A DNA stretch of 64,000 bases from Pseudomonas protegens. Its GTDB lineage: Bacteria > Pseudomonadota > Gammaproteobacteria > Pseudomonadales > Pseudomonadaceae. Of this stretch, positions 16,560 through 24,067 are shown in pieces (positions within the stretch are counted from its first letter, which is position 1; each line of letters starts with the position of its first letter). Position numbers and translations under genes: made by a program. Below the pieces are notes generated by a model. It ran no database searches. It had not been told where the DNA came from and worked only from the letters and a program-made list of their open reading frames with translations. The stretch covers positions 6,232,501 to 6,296,500 of the forward strand of contig NZ_CP031396.1 in the NCBI RefSeq assembly GCF_003363755.1. The letters are read 5' to 3'.

Positions 16560-17515
16560 CCAGCCTGGCGCTTGTTCGGCAGCCGTTGGCGCAAGCTGTT
16601 CTCGATAATCTGGGCAAGGTCGAGGATCACCATCGCCGGTTCAGCGTGGCGGCAGGGGAGGCGGGGCTCTATGGCTTTGTCGACAGTGACTTGCAGACAC
16701 TGAAGTCCATCGGCCTGGTGTCGCGTATTCAGGAGCACGACGAGTTCTTCGATCCTGACGATCTGTACAGCCTGTCCCTGCACCTGCGCTTGCCGTCGTT
16801 GCACAAACTGGCCATGCGCAGTTGGGCCACGGCGTTTCGCCAGTCCGATCGTCAGCGACAGGTTGAACTGGTGTATACGCTCAACGAGAAACAGCCGCCC
16901 CAGGGGCCGATCCAGGTGCTGACCGCCGCGGAGCGCCTGTGTGTGCTGGAGGCACCGCAGGGCGGTGACTTCTATCGCCAATGCCTAGTCATACCGGGCC
17001 AAATGCGGCTCCTGCCGAGTCCGTTTCGGGAGCTGATCGAAGAGGTCAGTGCCGGCATGCAGTTCTACATGCTGCATGACGGAGTTCGTTGGGATATTGA
17101 ATTCATGAGCCGGCATAAGCTGGCCGAATGCGGTGGCTTCTCGAAACTGCTGGTTGAGCGGGCCAAGGCACTCGGCTTGCCTGCCAGGCAGGTATTCGGC
17201 CTGCTGCTCAGTTCCCCCTATGCCACCGGCCATTACTGGGCCGAACTGCAGATCTGTGGTGAGTGGATTGCCGTGGACCCCTTGATGATCCGCCTGCTGT
17301 CACAGCAGGCGGGGCTTGTCTGTGATCAATGGCCGCTGCACAGGTCACCGCTGGGCGCGCTGTTGAGGCTGTGCGTTGTCGAATCCTACGACCACAACGG
17401 AGCTCCCTGCCTGAGCTGCTTCGAAGACAAGTACTTTCGCCAGCTTCCTGTGGCGACGGCAGGAACCACGCAGTACCAGGTGTCATACAGGGTAGCGGTT
17501 CAGCTGCCTGTTTAA
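16556..17515 (+). CDS. Transglutaminase-like cysteine enzyme
   Basis: A 319-residue protein whose C-terminal half resembles the microbial transglutaminase-like (papain-fold) domain. The segment AECGGFSKLLVERAKALGLP supplies Cys192, TGHYWAELQ supplies His226 and WIAVDPLM supplies Asp241, a complete Cys-His-Asp triad in the usual spacing. The N-terminal half has no domain I recognise. The family includes amidases, proteases and acyl-transfer enzymes. It is coupled to the phosphatase-like gene by an ATGA overlap, so the two products are probably made in fixed ratio. An amide-forming or amide-cleaving step in the cluster is inferred. Confidence 0.7.
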   Translation: MTSLALVRQPLAQAVLDNLGKVEDHHRRFSVAAGEAGLYGFVDSDLQTLKSIGLVSRIQEHDEFFDPDDLYSLSLHLRLPSLHKLAMRSWATAFRQSDRQRQVELVYTLNEKQPPQGPIQVLTAAERLCVLEAPQGGDFYRQCLVIPGQMRLLPSPFRELIEEVSAGMQFYMLHDGVRWDIEFMSRHKLAECGGFSKLLVERAKALGLPARQVFGLLLSSPYATGHYWAELQICGEWIAVDPLMIRLLSQQAGLVCDQWPLHRSPLGALLRLCVVESYDHNGAPCLSCFEDKYFRQLPVATAGTTQYQVSYRVAVQLPV

Positions 17516-17538
17516 ATCGATTGCAGATAGGGAAAATC

Positions 17539-18282
17539 ATGCTGGAACTGAATGGACGGGTGTGCCTTGTCACAGGGGCTTCAGGTGTGCTGGGCGCTGC
17601 GATATGTGAAGAGCTGGTCCGCGAAGGCGCTTGGGTCTTCGGGGTCTATCAACACAACATCGAGCGTATGCAAGCCCTGGTCGCCGAGACCGCGGAGCTG
17701 CCTGGCACACTGATTCCGGTCGCTTGCGACCTGACATGCGCAGAAGATACCTCAAGGATGCTGGTCACCCTGGCCGCTGACTCAAGGCCGATTCATGCCT
17801 TGGTCTGTTGTGCCGGGAAGATGTTGCGCAAGTCTGCCCTGCTCAGCAATCAACTCGATGGCGACCCGCTGTTCGAACTCAATGTCGAGGCCACGATCCG
17901 CCTGGTGCGTCAGGTTGTGCGGCCGATGCTGGGGCAGCGAGCCGGGCGCGTGGTGCTCCTGGGGTCACTGGCCGGCGAGAGCGGGATGCCCGGGCAAAGC
18001 CTTTATGCCGCGTCCAAGGCGGCGCTGCATGGTTACGCCCGATCACTGGCCTTTGAGGTCGGTGGGTTCGGCATCACCGTCAATGTGGTAGCTCCGGGGG
18101 CCGTGGCCGGACCACCGACCCATTACAGCGCCGCCGAGGAACAGCAGGTGTGCCAGCGTATTGGCCTGCGACGCTTGGGACGCCCCGAGGAAGTGGCGGC
18201 AGTGGTCGGCTTTCTCGCCTCGGCCCGGGCCTCCTATATCAACGGTGCGGTGATCGCGGTCGATGGCGGAGGGCGTTTCTGA
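17539..18282 (+). CDS. SDR-family NAD(P)-dependent oxidoreductase (FabG-like)
   Basis: A 247-residue classical short-chain dehydrogenase. The cofactor site is TGASGVLG at residues 12-19, CAG replaces the usual NAG near residue 91, and the catalytic pattern is Ser in LLGSLAGESG with YAASK. The end IAVDGGGRF is typical of FabG-like enzymes. The ATG at 17539 follows TAGGGA, and the longer frame from 17329 would overlap the transglutaminase-like gene. It ends with a TGATG overlap with the ROK kinase. It probably oxidises or reduces a hydroxyl or keto group of the cluster intermediate. Confidence 0.88.
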   Translation: MLELNGRVCLVTGASGVLGAAICEELVREGAWVFGVYQHNIERMQALVAETAELPGTLIPVACDLTCAEDTSRMLVTLAADSRPIHALVCCAGKMLRKSALLSNQLDGDPLFELNVEATIRLVRQVVRPMLGQRAGRVVLLGSLAGESGMPGQSLYAASKAALHGYARSLAFEVGGFGITVNVVAPGAVAGPPTHYSAAEEQQVCQRIGLRRLGRPEEVAAVVGFLASARASYINGAVIAVDGGGRF

Positions 18283-19214
18283 TGCATTGCGCAAGTATCG
18301 ACCTGGGCGGCAGCAAGATGGCCCTTCACTTCAGCATCGCCGGACGCGTTGTGCAGCGTGAGCGCATCGAGATTCCGGCCGGTTGTGTTCCGCAAAGCAT
18401 TCTTGAACAGGCGGTGGTCCTGTTGTGCCAGCAAATAGCGCTGTACGGCCCGATCAATTGCCTGGTGATTGCCAGCGCGCCGACGATCAATGCCGACGGC
18501 ACAATCATTCGCTGGCCCAATCGACCCGACTGGGAAGGCCTGGCCATCGGCCCGGCTTTTCGCATCGAGGGGGTCGAACGGGTGATCTGGTGCGATGACG
18601 GAACGGCGGCGACTTTCGGCGATGCCACGGTCATGCGTGCCTCCAACCTGGTGCATTTTTCCCTGGGCACCGGGGTTGGTGGCGGCGTGGTCTATCAGGG
18701 CCGCATGTTGCCCGATCGCGAATTGGGACACCTGCTGGTCTGGCCCGGAGGAGCGCCCTGCAGTTGTGGACGGGCGGGTTGTCTGCAGGCCTATGCGTCG
18801 TTCCGTTCACTGGACAAGTTTGTCGCCTCGATGGGCTTTTCCGATGAGGCCACGCTTAACCACTGGCGCTTGCGGGCGGTACAGGCCCTGGCGCTGGCCA
18901 CGGCCAACCTGGTGGAGCTGTTCCGGGTGGAGGTGATCTGCCTTGGCGGGGGCATGCTCGGACGCTTCCCGGAAATTCCCCATCAGGTGGGCATGCTGCT
19001 GCGCGAGCCGGGCTACCTGAAACCCTCCTTGAATCCGCCCCTGGTGATGCATTCCCCCCAGGGCACCGAAGCCTCGGTGCTGGGCGGGTTGTATCTGGCC
19101 CAGGCCAGCCACGAAGTGCAGAACGAGATTTGCGAAGGTGGCATCGACAACTCCAGGGTCAGCATTCGCCATGTCAGCAACGGCATGAGTTTTATCTCCA
19201 TGAGCTCGAGGTGA
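18282..19214 (+). CDS. ROK-family sugar kinase
   Basis: A 310-residue ROK protein without a DNA-binding domain, so a kinase rather than a repressor. It has the phosphate-binding CASIDLGGSKMALHF at the N-terminus, DDGTAATFGDATV with the likely catalytic Asp, GTGVGGGVVYQG, and the zinc motif CSCGRAGCLQAYAS. The family phosphorylates glucose, N-acetylmannosamine and, in rifamycin-type pathways, kanosamine (RifN). Given the RifK- and RifL-like genes in the same cluster, an amino-sugar kinase is the best guess. A general glucokinase-like activity cannot be excluded. It is coupled to the SDR gene by a one-base overlap. Confidence 0.85.
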   Translation: MHCASIDLGGSKMALHFSIAGRVVQRERIEIPAGCVPQSILEQAVVLLCQQIALYGPINCLVIASAPTINADGTIIRWPNRPDWEGLAIGPAFRIEGVERVIWCDDGTAATFGDATVMRASNLVHFSLGTGVGGGVVYQGRMLPDRELGHLLVWPGGAPCSCGRAGCLQAYASFRSLDKFVASMGFSDEATLNHWRLRAVQALALATANLVELFRVEVICLGGGMLGRFPEIPHQVGMLLREPGYLKPSLNPPLVMHSPQGTEASVLGGLYLAQASHEVQNEICEGGIDNSRVSIRHVSNGMSFISMSSR

Positions 19215-19269
19215 ATGGGCGCATGGCAGGACACAACGGATGTATCCATTCTGAGAAAAGGCAAACGAT

Positions 19270-19995
19270 ATGATCAACGAACCAATCCACGAGCCCAAGC
19301 GCCTCAAGAAAGTCCTGGCCGCCTCTGTGCGTGCCTGGCTGACGCCGAGTCGGCTGGCGATGTACTTGATAGGCGTGATGATCTTTTCGCTGGGGGCACT
19401 GTTCTTTATTGTCAGCCGATTGGGCACCGATCCACTGGATGTGTTTGTCATCGCCTTGAACAATCATCTGCAGGTGGGACTGGGGGCTTGTTCTGCATTG
19501 TTCTCCGTGGGCTTGTTGCTCTGGTGGGCACTGTGGAACAGGCAGTGGCCGCCGATCAGTCCCTTTGTGACCACGACCCTGACCGGACTGTTCATCGATC
19601 TCTGGCTGTTTCTGGAGTTTGACGAGGTGTTGGCGGCGGCCCTGGGGCCTTATGTGCTGCTCGCCATTGGCTTGGGGCTGTGCGCTTATTCCTCGGCGCT
19701 GATCATCATGAGCGGGATCGGCATCCGGGTCATCGATTTGCTGGTGATCAGCATGATGAACAAACTCGGTTGGTCCTTCACCCTGGCGAAGATGGTTCTG
19801 GAGATTTCGGTCTTTGTCCTCGGCTGGTTCATGGGTGGGCCATTCGGCATCGGGACCATCGCGTTTCTATTGATCATCGCGCCGATGATCAAGCCCTTCA
19901 TGAACATGAACGAGCGTTACCTGCGCATGGGCAACTATGGGCTAAAGCGCCGCGATGTGTATTTCGTCCCTCCGGCGTCGCTCACTGGCAAGTAA
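19270..19995 (+). CDS. YczE/YitT-type integral membrane protein
   Basis: A 241-residue inner-membrane protein with about five or six hydrophobic helices. The N-terminus is basic (HEPKRLKKVLAASVRAW), and GTDPLDVFVIALNNHL and GIGIRVIDLLVISMMNKLG fit the YczE/YyaS/YitT group of uncharacterised bacterial membrane proteins. An AAAAGG sequence precedes the ATG at 19270. It lies 55 bases after the ROK gene and is the last gene of the right block. YczE homologues occur beside secondary-metabolite clusters, so a role in tolerance or transport is possible but inferred. Confidence 0.75.
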   Translation: MINEPIHEPKRLKKVLAASVRAWLTPSRLAMYLIGVMIFSLGALFFIVSRLGTDPLDVFVIALNNHLQVGLGACSALFSVGLLLWWALWNRQWPPISPFVTTTLTGLFIDLWLFLEFDEVLAAALGPYVLLAIGLGLCAYSSALIIMSGIGIRVIDLLVISMMNKLGWSFTLAKMVLEISVFVLGWFMGGPFGIGTIAFLLIIAPMIKPFMNMNERYLRMGNYGLKRRDVYFVPPASLTGK

Positions 19996-20185
19996 GGCCG
20001 CTGTGCTCGAAGAGCATGCCCAGGTGCCGGATCGAATGGTCGAGAAACAGGCGCGTCAGGGAAGTTCCGAGCCACTTGTTGCAACGCTGTGGCAAGTCAT
20101 GAGGGGAGTGAAAGTTGCTAGAGGTGGGCTGCAACACGCAGAAGTTGGTTATGTGCCGTGTTGCAGTTGTTCCAGGAAGAGGGTG

Positions 20186-20212
20186 GATCAACGGGGGTTC
20201 AACCCGTTGATC
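20186..20212. terminator. 10-bp stem hairpin between convergent genes
   Basis: GATCAACGGG and CCCGTTGATC form a perfect 10-bp stem with a seven-base loop between the end of the YczE-like gene (19995) and the convergent gene ending at 20224. The U-run is missing on both strands, but position and stability suggest a two-way transcription stop that closes the biosynthetic cluster on the right. The rest of 19996-20223 shows nothing I recognise. Confidence 0.55.
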
Positions 20213-20223
20213 ACACAAGGTAC

Positions 20224-20553
20224 TCAACAAAACCGATCAATAACCCGAACTTCCGACTTGTCCCGCAGCGATTGCCATTCGGCTTTCAGGGTCTCCAGGA
20301 CCCGACCGATGAAGTCTTTGTCGGCGGCGGCTTTCTTGCCGACGTAGCCCTGGCCGCGGCGGTACATCTTCAGGCGGGCCGCCAGTTCCTGGTTGTTCTG
20401 GTCGAACTCTGCTTCATGGCTATGGGGCGACAGGCAGTCGATATGCACTTGGCCCGACTTGGCAATCCACAGGATGTGGCTGTCGTGGCTGTCTTTCTGT
20501 GCGGCGAACATACGTGCCAATTCATCAATAGTGGGTTGATTATTAAGATTCAT
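20224..20553 (-). CDS. Uncharacterised 109-residue protein
   Basis: A small cytoplasmic protein with no signal peptide or membrane segment. The N-terminal half (TIDELARMFAAQKDSHDSHIL) looks helical, a central strand region holds HIDCLSPHSHEAEFDQ, and the C-terminal half is basic and helical (RLKMYRRGQGYVGKKAAADK). The coding quality and ATG start are good, and I recall similar conserved hypothetical proteins in Pseudomonas, but I cannot name a family. It stands alone between the hairpin at 20186 and the long leader of polB. Confidence 0.6.
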   Translation of the reverse strand: MNLNNQPTIDELARMFAAQKDSHDSHILWIAKSGQVHIDCLSPHSHEAEFDQNNQELAARLKMYRRGQGYVGKKAAADKDFIGRVLETLKAEWQSLRDKSEVRVIDRFC

Positions 20554-20937
20554 TTGTAGCCCCCTTGACCATTTATCGATCTATCTAAGTTGATTCGCTA
20601 ATTCATCTTGCTACGTCGGTAAGTTGAACCCTGATACCGGAAACAGGGCGACAGAGGGTGTCTGTCGGATACAGATAAGGCCCAGAGCCTGATGCGTGTA
20701 GTTGCCTTGATTAACTGCTACGCAATAGCGTCACAACGAAGAGAAGCAGCGTAAACCTGGATGAAGCTGCCGACATTCCCACCATCGGCCACAAGCATCT
20801 TGAAGAGTTCTCGCTAGCTTGCTGTCCTTGTTCTGGACGATCAATGCCAGGTCAGTTTCATCAATCTGCCTTGTGGGCAGTACACATCCGGGTCACAGCT
20901 CGGCGGTCAGACGAGCTTGCTCATAACACCTTTGCCT

Positions 20938-20957
20938 CGTCCCCCGATCGGGGGGAC
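20938..20957. repeat. GC-rich palindrome
   Basis: CGTCCCCCGAT followed by CGGGGGGACG is a near-perfect 20-base palindrome with one extra G on the right arm. No U-run follows. It could extrude as a hairpin or bind a dimeric regulator. Its function is unknown. Confidence 0.45.
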
Positions 20958-20998
20958 GCCTGCATCATGCAAGGGCGAAATCCTCTCGTCAACGGTTT

Positions 20999-21024
20999 TG
21001 TAGTGAAAATTTTAAGGCACTACA
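20999..21024. promoter_or_regulatory. Inverted repeat TGTAGTG-N12-CACTACA upstream of polB
   Basis: Seven-base arms match perfectly around an AT-rich 12-base spacer, ending about 98 bases before the chosen polB start. The size suits an operator for a dimeric helix-turn-helix regulator. It does not match the LexA box CTG-N10-CAG. Confidence 0.5.
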
Positions 21025-21026
21025 TA

Positions 21027-21037
21027 TTGTCTGACAA
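21027..21037. promoter_or_regulatory. Palindrome TTGTCTGACAA upstream of polB
   Basis: An 11-base perfect palindrome two bases after the inverted repeat at 20999-21024. The same core TTGTCNGACAA occurs upstream of the serralysin gene at 23922-23936. The half-site pattern T.GT.N.AC.A is of the kind bound by FadR-type GntR regulators, which is an inference from general knowledge. Confidence 0.45.
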
Positions 21038-21121
21038 AAGCCGAAAAGCCATCACTCAGGCCCCCCAATGCCGGTCAGGGCAGGTAGAATCGGCGCCTTG
21101 AAATGTTCTGAGGTTGCAGCG

Positions 21122-23482
21122 GTGGATGTACAACAAGGCTTCGTCCTGACCCGGCACTGGCGCGACACGCCGGCGGGCACGGAAGTCGAATTCTGGCTGG
21201 CCACCGATCAGGGGCCGCGCCGTATCCGCTTGCCGTTGCAAACGTCCGTGGCCTTTGTTCCGGCGGCCCAGCGGGCCCAGGCCGAGCGTTTGCTGGCCGA
21301 CGACCCGGATGTCCAGCTGCGCCCCTTGCAGTTGCGGGACTTCCACCAGCGCCCGGTGCTGGGCATGTACTGCCCGCAGCACAATCAGCTGATGCGCCTG
21401 GACAAGACCCTGCGCCGTGCCGGTGTCGAGGTGTTCGAGGGCGACGTTCGTCCGCCCGAGCGCTACCTGATGGAGCGTTTCATTACCGCGCCGGTGTCCT
21501 TTGGCGGCCAGCCAGGGCCCGACGGCCTGCTGCTTGAGGCGCAGATGAAGCCGGCGCCGGACTACCGCCCGACCCTCAAGCTGGTGTCCCTGGACATCGA
21601 AACCAGCGAGCGCGGTGAGTTGTACTCCATTGCGCTGGAGGGGTGTGGCCAGCGCCAGGTGTACATGCTCGGCAAGGCCCGGGAGGACGACAGCCCGGTG
21701 GACTTCGACCTGGAGTTCTGCGCCAGCCGCGAGCAGTTGCTGGAGAAACTCAACCAGTGGCTGGCCGAGCACGACCCCGACGCGATCATTGGCTGGAACC
21801 TGGTGCAGTTCGACCTGCGGGTGCTTCACGAACATGCCCGGCGCCTGGCCGTGCCCCTGCGCCTGGGGCGTGGTGGCGAGGAAATGCAATGGCGCGAGCA
21901 CGGCAGCCGCACCCATTACTTCGCCTCGGCCGCCGGGCGCTTGATCATCGACGGCATCGAGGCATTGCGTTCGGCGACTTGGAGTTTCCCGTCCTTCAGC
22001 CTGGAGAACGTGGCCCAGACGCTGCTGGGGGAGGGCAAGTCCATCGACAACCCCTACCAGCGCATGGACGAAATCAACCGCATGTTCGCCGAGGACAAGC
22101 CGGCCCTGGCCCGCTACAACCTCAAGGACTGCGAGCTGGTGACGCGGATCTTCGCCAAGACCGAGCTGCTGACCTTCCTGCTGGAGCGGGCCACGGTCAC
22201 CGGCCTGCCCGCCGACCGCAGCGGTGGCTCGGTGGCGGCCTTCACTCACCTGTACATGCCGCTGATGCATCGCCAGGGCTTTGTCGCGCCCAATCTCGGC
22301 GAGCTGCCGCCCCAGGCCAGCCCCGGCGGTTTTGTCATGGATTCGCGGCCCGGGTTCTACGAGTCGGTGCTGGTGCTGGACTACAAGAGTCTGTACCCCT
22401 CGATCATCCGCAGTTTCCTGATCGACCCGGTGGGGCTGGTGGAGGGCCTGCGTCAACCGGATGACCCGCACTCGGTGCCAGGCTTTCGCGGCGCGCGTTT
22501 CTCCCGTACCCGACATTGCCTGCCCTCGATCGTGACCCGGGTCGCCGAGGGCCGCGAAGTGGCCAAGCGCGAGCACAACGCGCCATTGTCCCAGGCCCTG
22601 AAGATCATCATGAACGCCTTCTACGGCGTGCTCGGCTCCAGCGGCTGCCGCTTCTTCGATCCACGCCTGGCGTCATCCATCACCTTGCGTGGCCACGAGA
22701 TCATGGCCCGTACCCGGCAGTTGATCGAAGCCCAGGGCCATCAAGTGATCTATGGCGATACCGACTCCACCTTCGTCTGGCTCGGCAGCCTGCATGACGA
22801 GGAGCAGGCGGCGCTGATCGGCCGCGGCCTGGTGGCCCACGTCAATCAGTGGTGGCGCGAGCATCTGCAGCAGCAATACGGCCTGGACAGCGCCTTGGAG
22901 CTGCAGTTCGAAACCCACTACAAACGCTTTCTGATGCCCACCATCCGCGGCGCCGAGGAGGGCAGCAAGAAGCGTTACGCCGGCCTGGTGCAGCGCGCCG
23001 ATGGCAGTCAGGAGATGGTCTACAAGGGCCTGGAGACCGTGCGCACCGACTGGTCGCCCCTGGCCCGGGAATTCCAGCAGGAGCTGTACCAGCGCATCTT
23101 CCACCGCCAGCCCTATCAGGACTATGTGCGCGACTATGTGCAACGCACCCTGGCCGGGCAACTGGACGATTTGCTGATCTACCGCAAGCGCCTGCGCCGT
23201 CCCCTGGACGACTACGAGCGCAACGTGCCGCCCCATGTGCGCGCGGCGCGCCTGGCGGACGAGTACAACCGCGAGCAGGGCCGGCCCCTGCAGTACCAGA
23301 ACGGTGGCTGGATCAGCTACGTGATCACCCTGGCCGGCCCCGAGCCCCTGGAAAACCGCCGCGCGGCCATCGACTACGAGCACTACCTGACCCGGCAACT
23401 GCAACCGGTGGCAGACGCCATCCTGCCGTTCGTGCAGGACGACTTCAGCACCCTGGTGGGCGGGCAGATGGGCCTGTTCTGA
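21122..23482 (+). CDS. polB: DNA polymerase II (family B)
   Basis: A 786-residue family B polymerase, close to the 783 residues of E. coli Pol II. The exonuclease I motif is LVSLDIETSERGELYS near residue 160. Polymerase motif A is LDYKSLYPSIIRS, motif B is LKIIMNAFYGVLGSSG, and motif C is YGDTDSTFVW, all intact. It performs translesion and restart synthesis and in E. coli is SOS-induced. I choose the GTG at 21122, which has GAGG eight bases upstream and gives the usual MDVQQGFVLTRHWRDTP start. The ATG at 21068 would add 18 unconserved residues. Confidence 0.95.
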   Translation: MDVQQGFVLTRHWRDTPAGTEVEFWLATDQGPRRIRLPLQTSVAFVPAAQRAQAERLLADDPDVQLRPLQLRDFHQRPVLGMYCPQHNQLMRLDKTLRRAGVEVFEGDVRPPERYLMERFITAPVSFGGQPGPDGLLLEAQMKPAPDYRPTLKLVSLDIETSERGELYSIALEGCGQRQVYMLGKAREDDSPVDFDLEFCASREQLLEKLNQWLAEHDPDAIIGWNLVQFDLRVLHEHARRLAVPLRLGRGGEEMQWREHGSRTHYFASAAGRLIIDGIEALRSATWSFPSFSLENVAQTLLGEGKSIDNPYQRMDEINRMFAEDKPALARYNLKDCELVTRIFAKTELLTFLLERATVTGLPADRSGGSVAAFTHLYMPLMHRQGFVAPNLGELPPQASPGGFVMDSRPGFYESVLVLDYKSLYPSIIRSFLIDPVGLVEGLRQPDDPHSVPGFRGARFSRTRHCLPSIVTRVAEGREVAKREHNAPLSQALKIIMNAFYGVLGSSGCRFFDPRLASSITLRGHEIMARTRQLIEAQGHQVIYGDTDSTFVWLGSLHDEEQAALIGRGLVAHVNQWWREHLQQQYGLDSALELQFETHYKRFLMPTIRGAEEGSKKRYAGLVQRADGSQEMVYKGLETVRTDWSPLAREFQQELYQRIFHRQPYQDYVRDYVQRTLAGQLDDLLIYRKRLRRPLDDYERNVPPHVRAARLADEYNREQGRPLQYQNGGWISYVITLAGPEPLENRRAAIDYEHYLTRQLQPVADAILPFVQDDFSTLVGGQMGLF

Positions 23483-23492
23483 GGCGCCTCAG
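23479..23492. repeat. Palindrome carrying both convergent stop codons
   Basis: CTGAGGCGCCTCAG is a perfect 14-base palindrome that contains the polB TGA on the plus strand and the TGA of the next gene on the minus strand. It may serve as a compact two-way termination hairpin. Confidence 0.5.
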
Positions 23493-23785
23493 TCGTCCAC
23501 GGCTTCGCACAGGCCACTGGCACCGTGTTTGTCGCTGTACTTCACGCTCACTGAATCGTCGTCCTCGACGCTGATGGTCAGGCTCGTTTCCGGCGTCTTG
23601 ACCTGGAAATGCCGGTCATCCACGGCGCGGCTCTTGACCACTTTGCCGTTGATGTAAATCGGACCGCCCTGGTCGGCACTGACGGCCAGATTGCCGGGGC
23701 AGGAGACGTTGAACAGCGGTACAGCTTCGGCGTGGGCGGCGCCGGTGAACATCATCAAAGTGCCCAGCAGCAGGATTTTGCGCAT
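23489..23785 (-). CDS. Small secreted protein of unknown function
   Basis: A 98-residue protein starting MRKILLLGTLMMFTGAAHA, a clear signal peptide with cleavage after AHA, so the mature part is periplasmic or secreted. Two Cys (VSCPG and GLCEAVDD) could form a disulfide. The mature part is beta-rich and acidic. The ATG at 23785 has GGAG seven bases upstream. No family is recognised. It is convergent with polB and divergent from the serralysin gene. Confidence 0.7.
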   Translation of the reverse strand: MRKILLLGTLMMFTGAAHAEAVPLFNVSCPGNLAVSADQGGPIYINGKVVKSRAVDDRHFQVKTPETSLTISVEDDDSVSVKYSDKHGASGLCEAVDD

Positions 23786-23921
23786 TGCGGACTCCTCGTG
23801 GAACAGCCTGGAGGCAGAGGCCTGAGCGGCCCTTTGCAACCCCGGATGGGGGCTTAGCCTATCGGCTGCCAGAGCTGTGCGCGAGTGGAATATTTACCCC
23901 GGGGCAGAGCGGTTTTCGGGC

Positions 23922-23936
23922 TTTTGTCGGACAAAA
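23922..23936. promoter_or_regulatory. Palindrome TTTTGTCGGACAAAA upstream of the serralysin gene
   Basis: Seven-base arms TTTTGTC and GACAAAA flank a single G, 131 bases before the protease start. The inner core TTGTCNGACAA is shared with the site before polB at 21027. The surrounding 23786-24067 holds no gene. Confidence 0.5.
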
Positions 23937-24067
23937 AAAACCGTGGACTCGCCGTTGACGTCTGTGTCAGGTTTCCTGGGCCTCAATGGGCGAGTGATAG
24001 GACGATCTCGCAGGCGGGGTCGTGGCTGTTCTATCGGAAATTTTTTGTCTGGAACAAGGACGTAACA

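Larger units (their letters stand above)
20554..21121. other. Non-coding stretch before polB with several symmetrical sites
   Basis: No gene is supported in these 568 bases. The region is lower in GC than its surroundings and contains three separate symmetrical sequences, annotated individually at 20938, 20999 and 21027. Short frames present do not start with a ribosome site. It may hold the polB promoter and possibly a decayed gene, but nothing recognisable remains. Confidence 0.5.

Noticed and set aside
21000..21121. A LexA box for polB.
   Set aside because: No CTGT-N8-ACAG or close variant is visible; only the unrelated inverted repeats are present.
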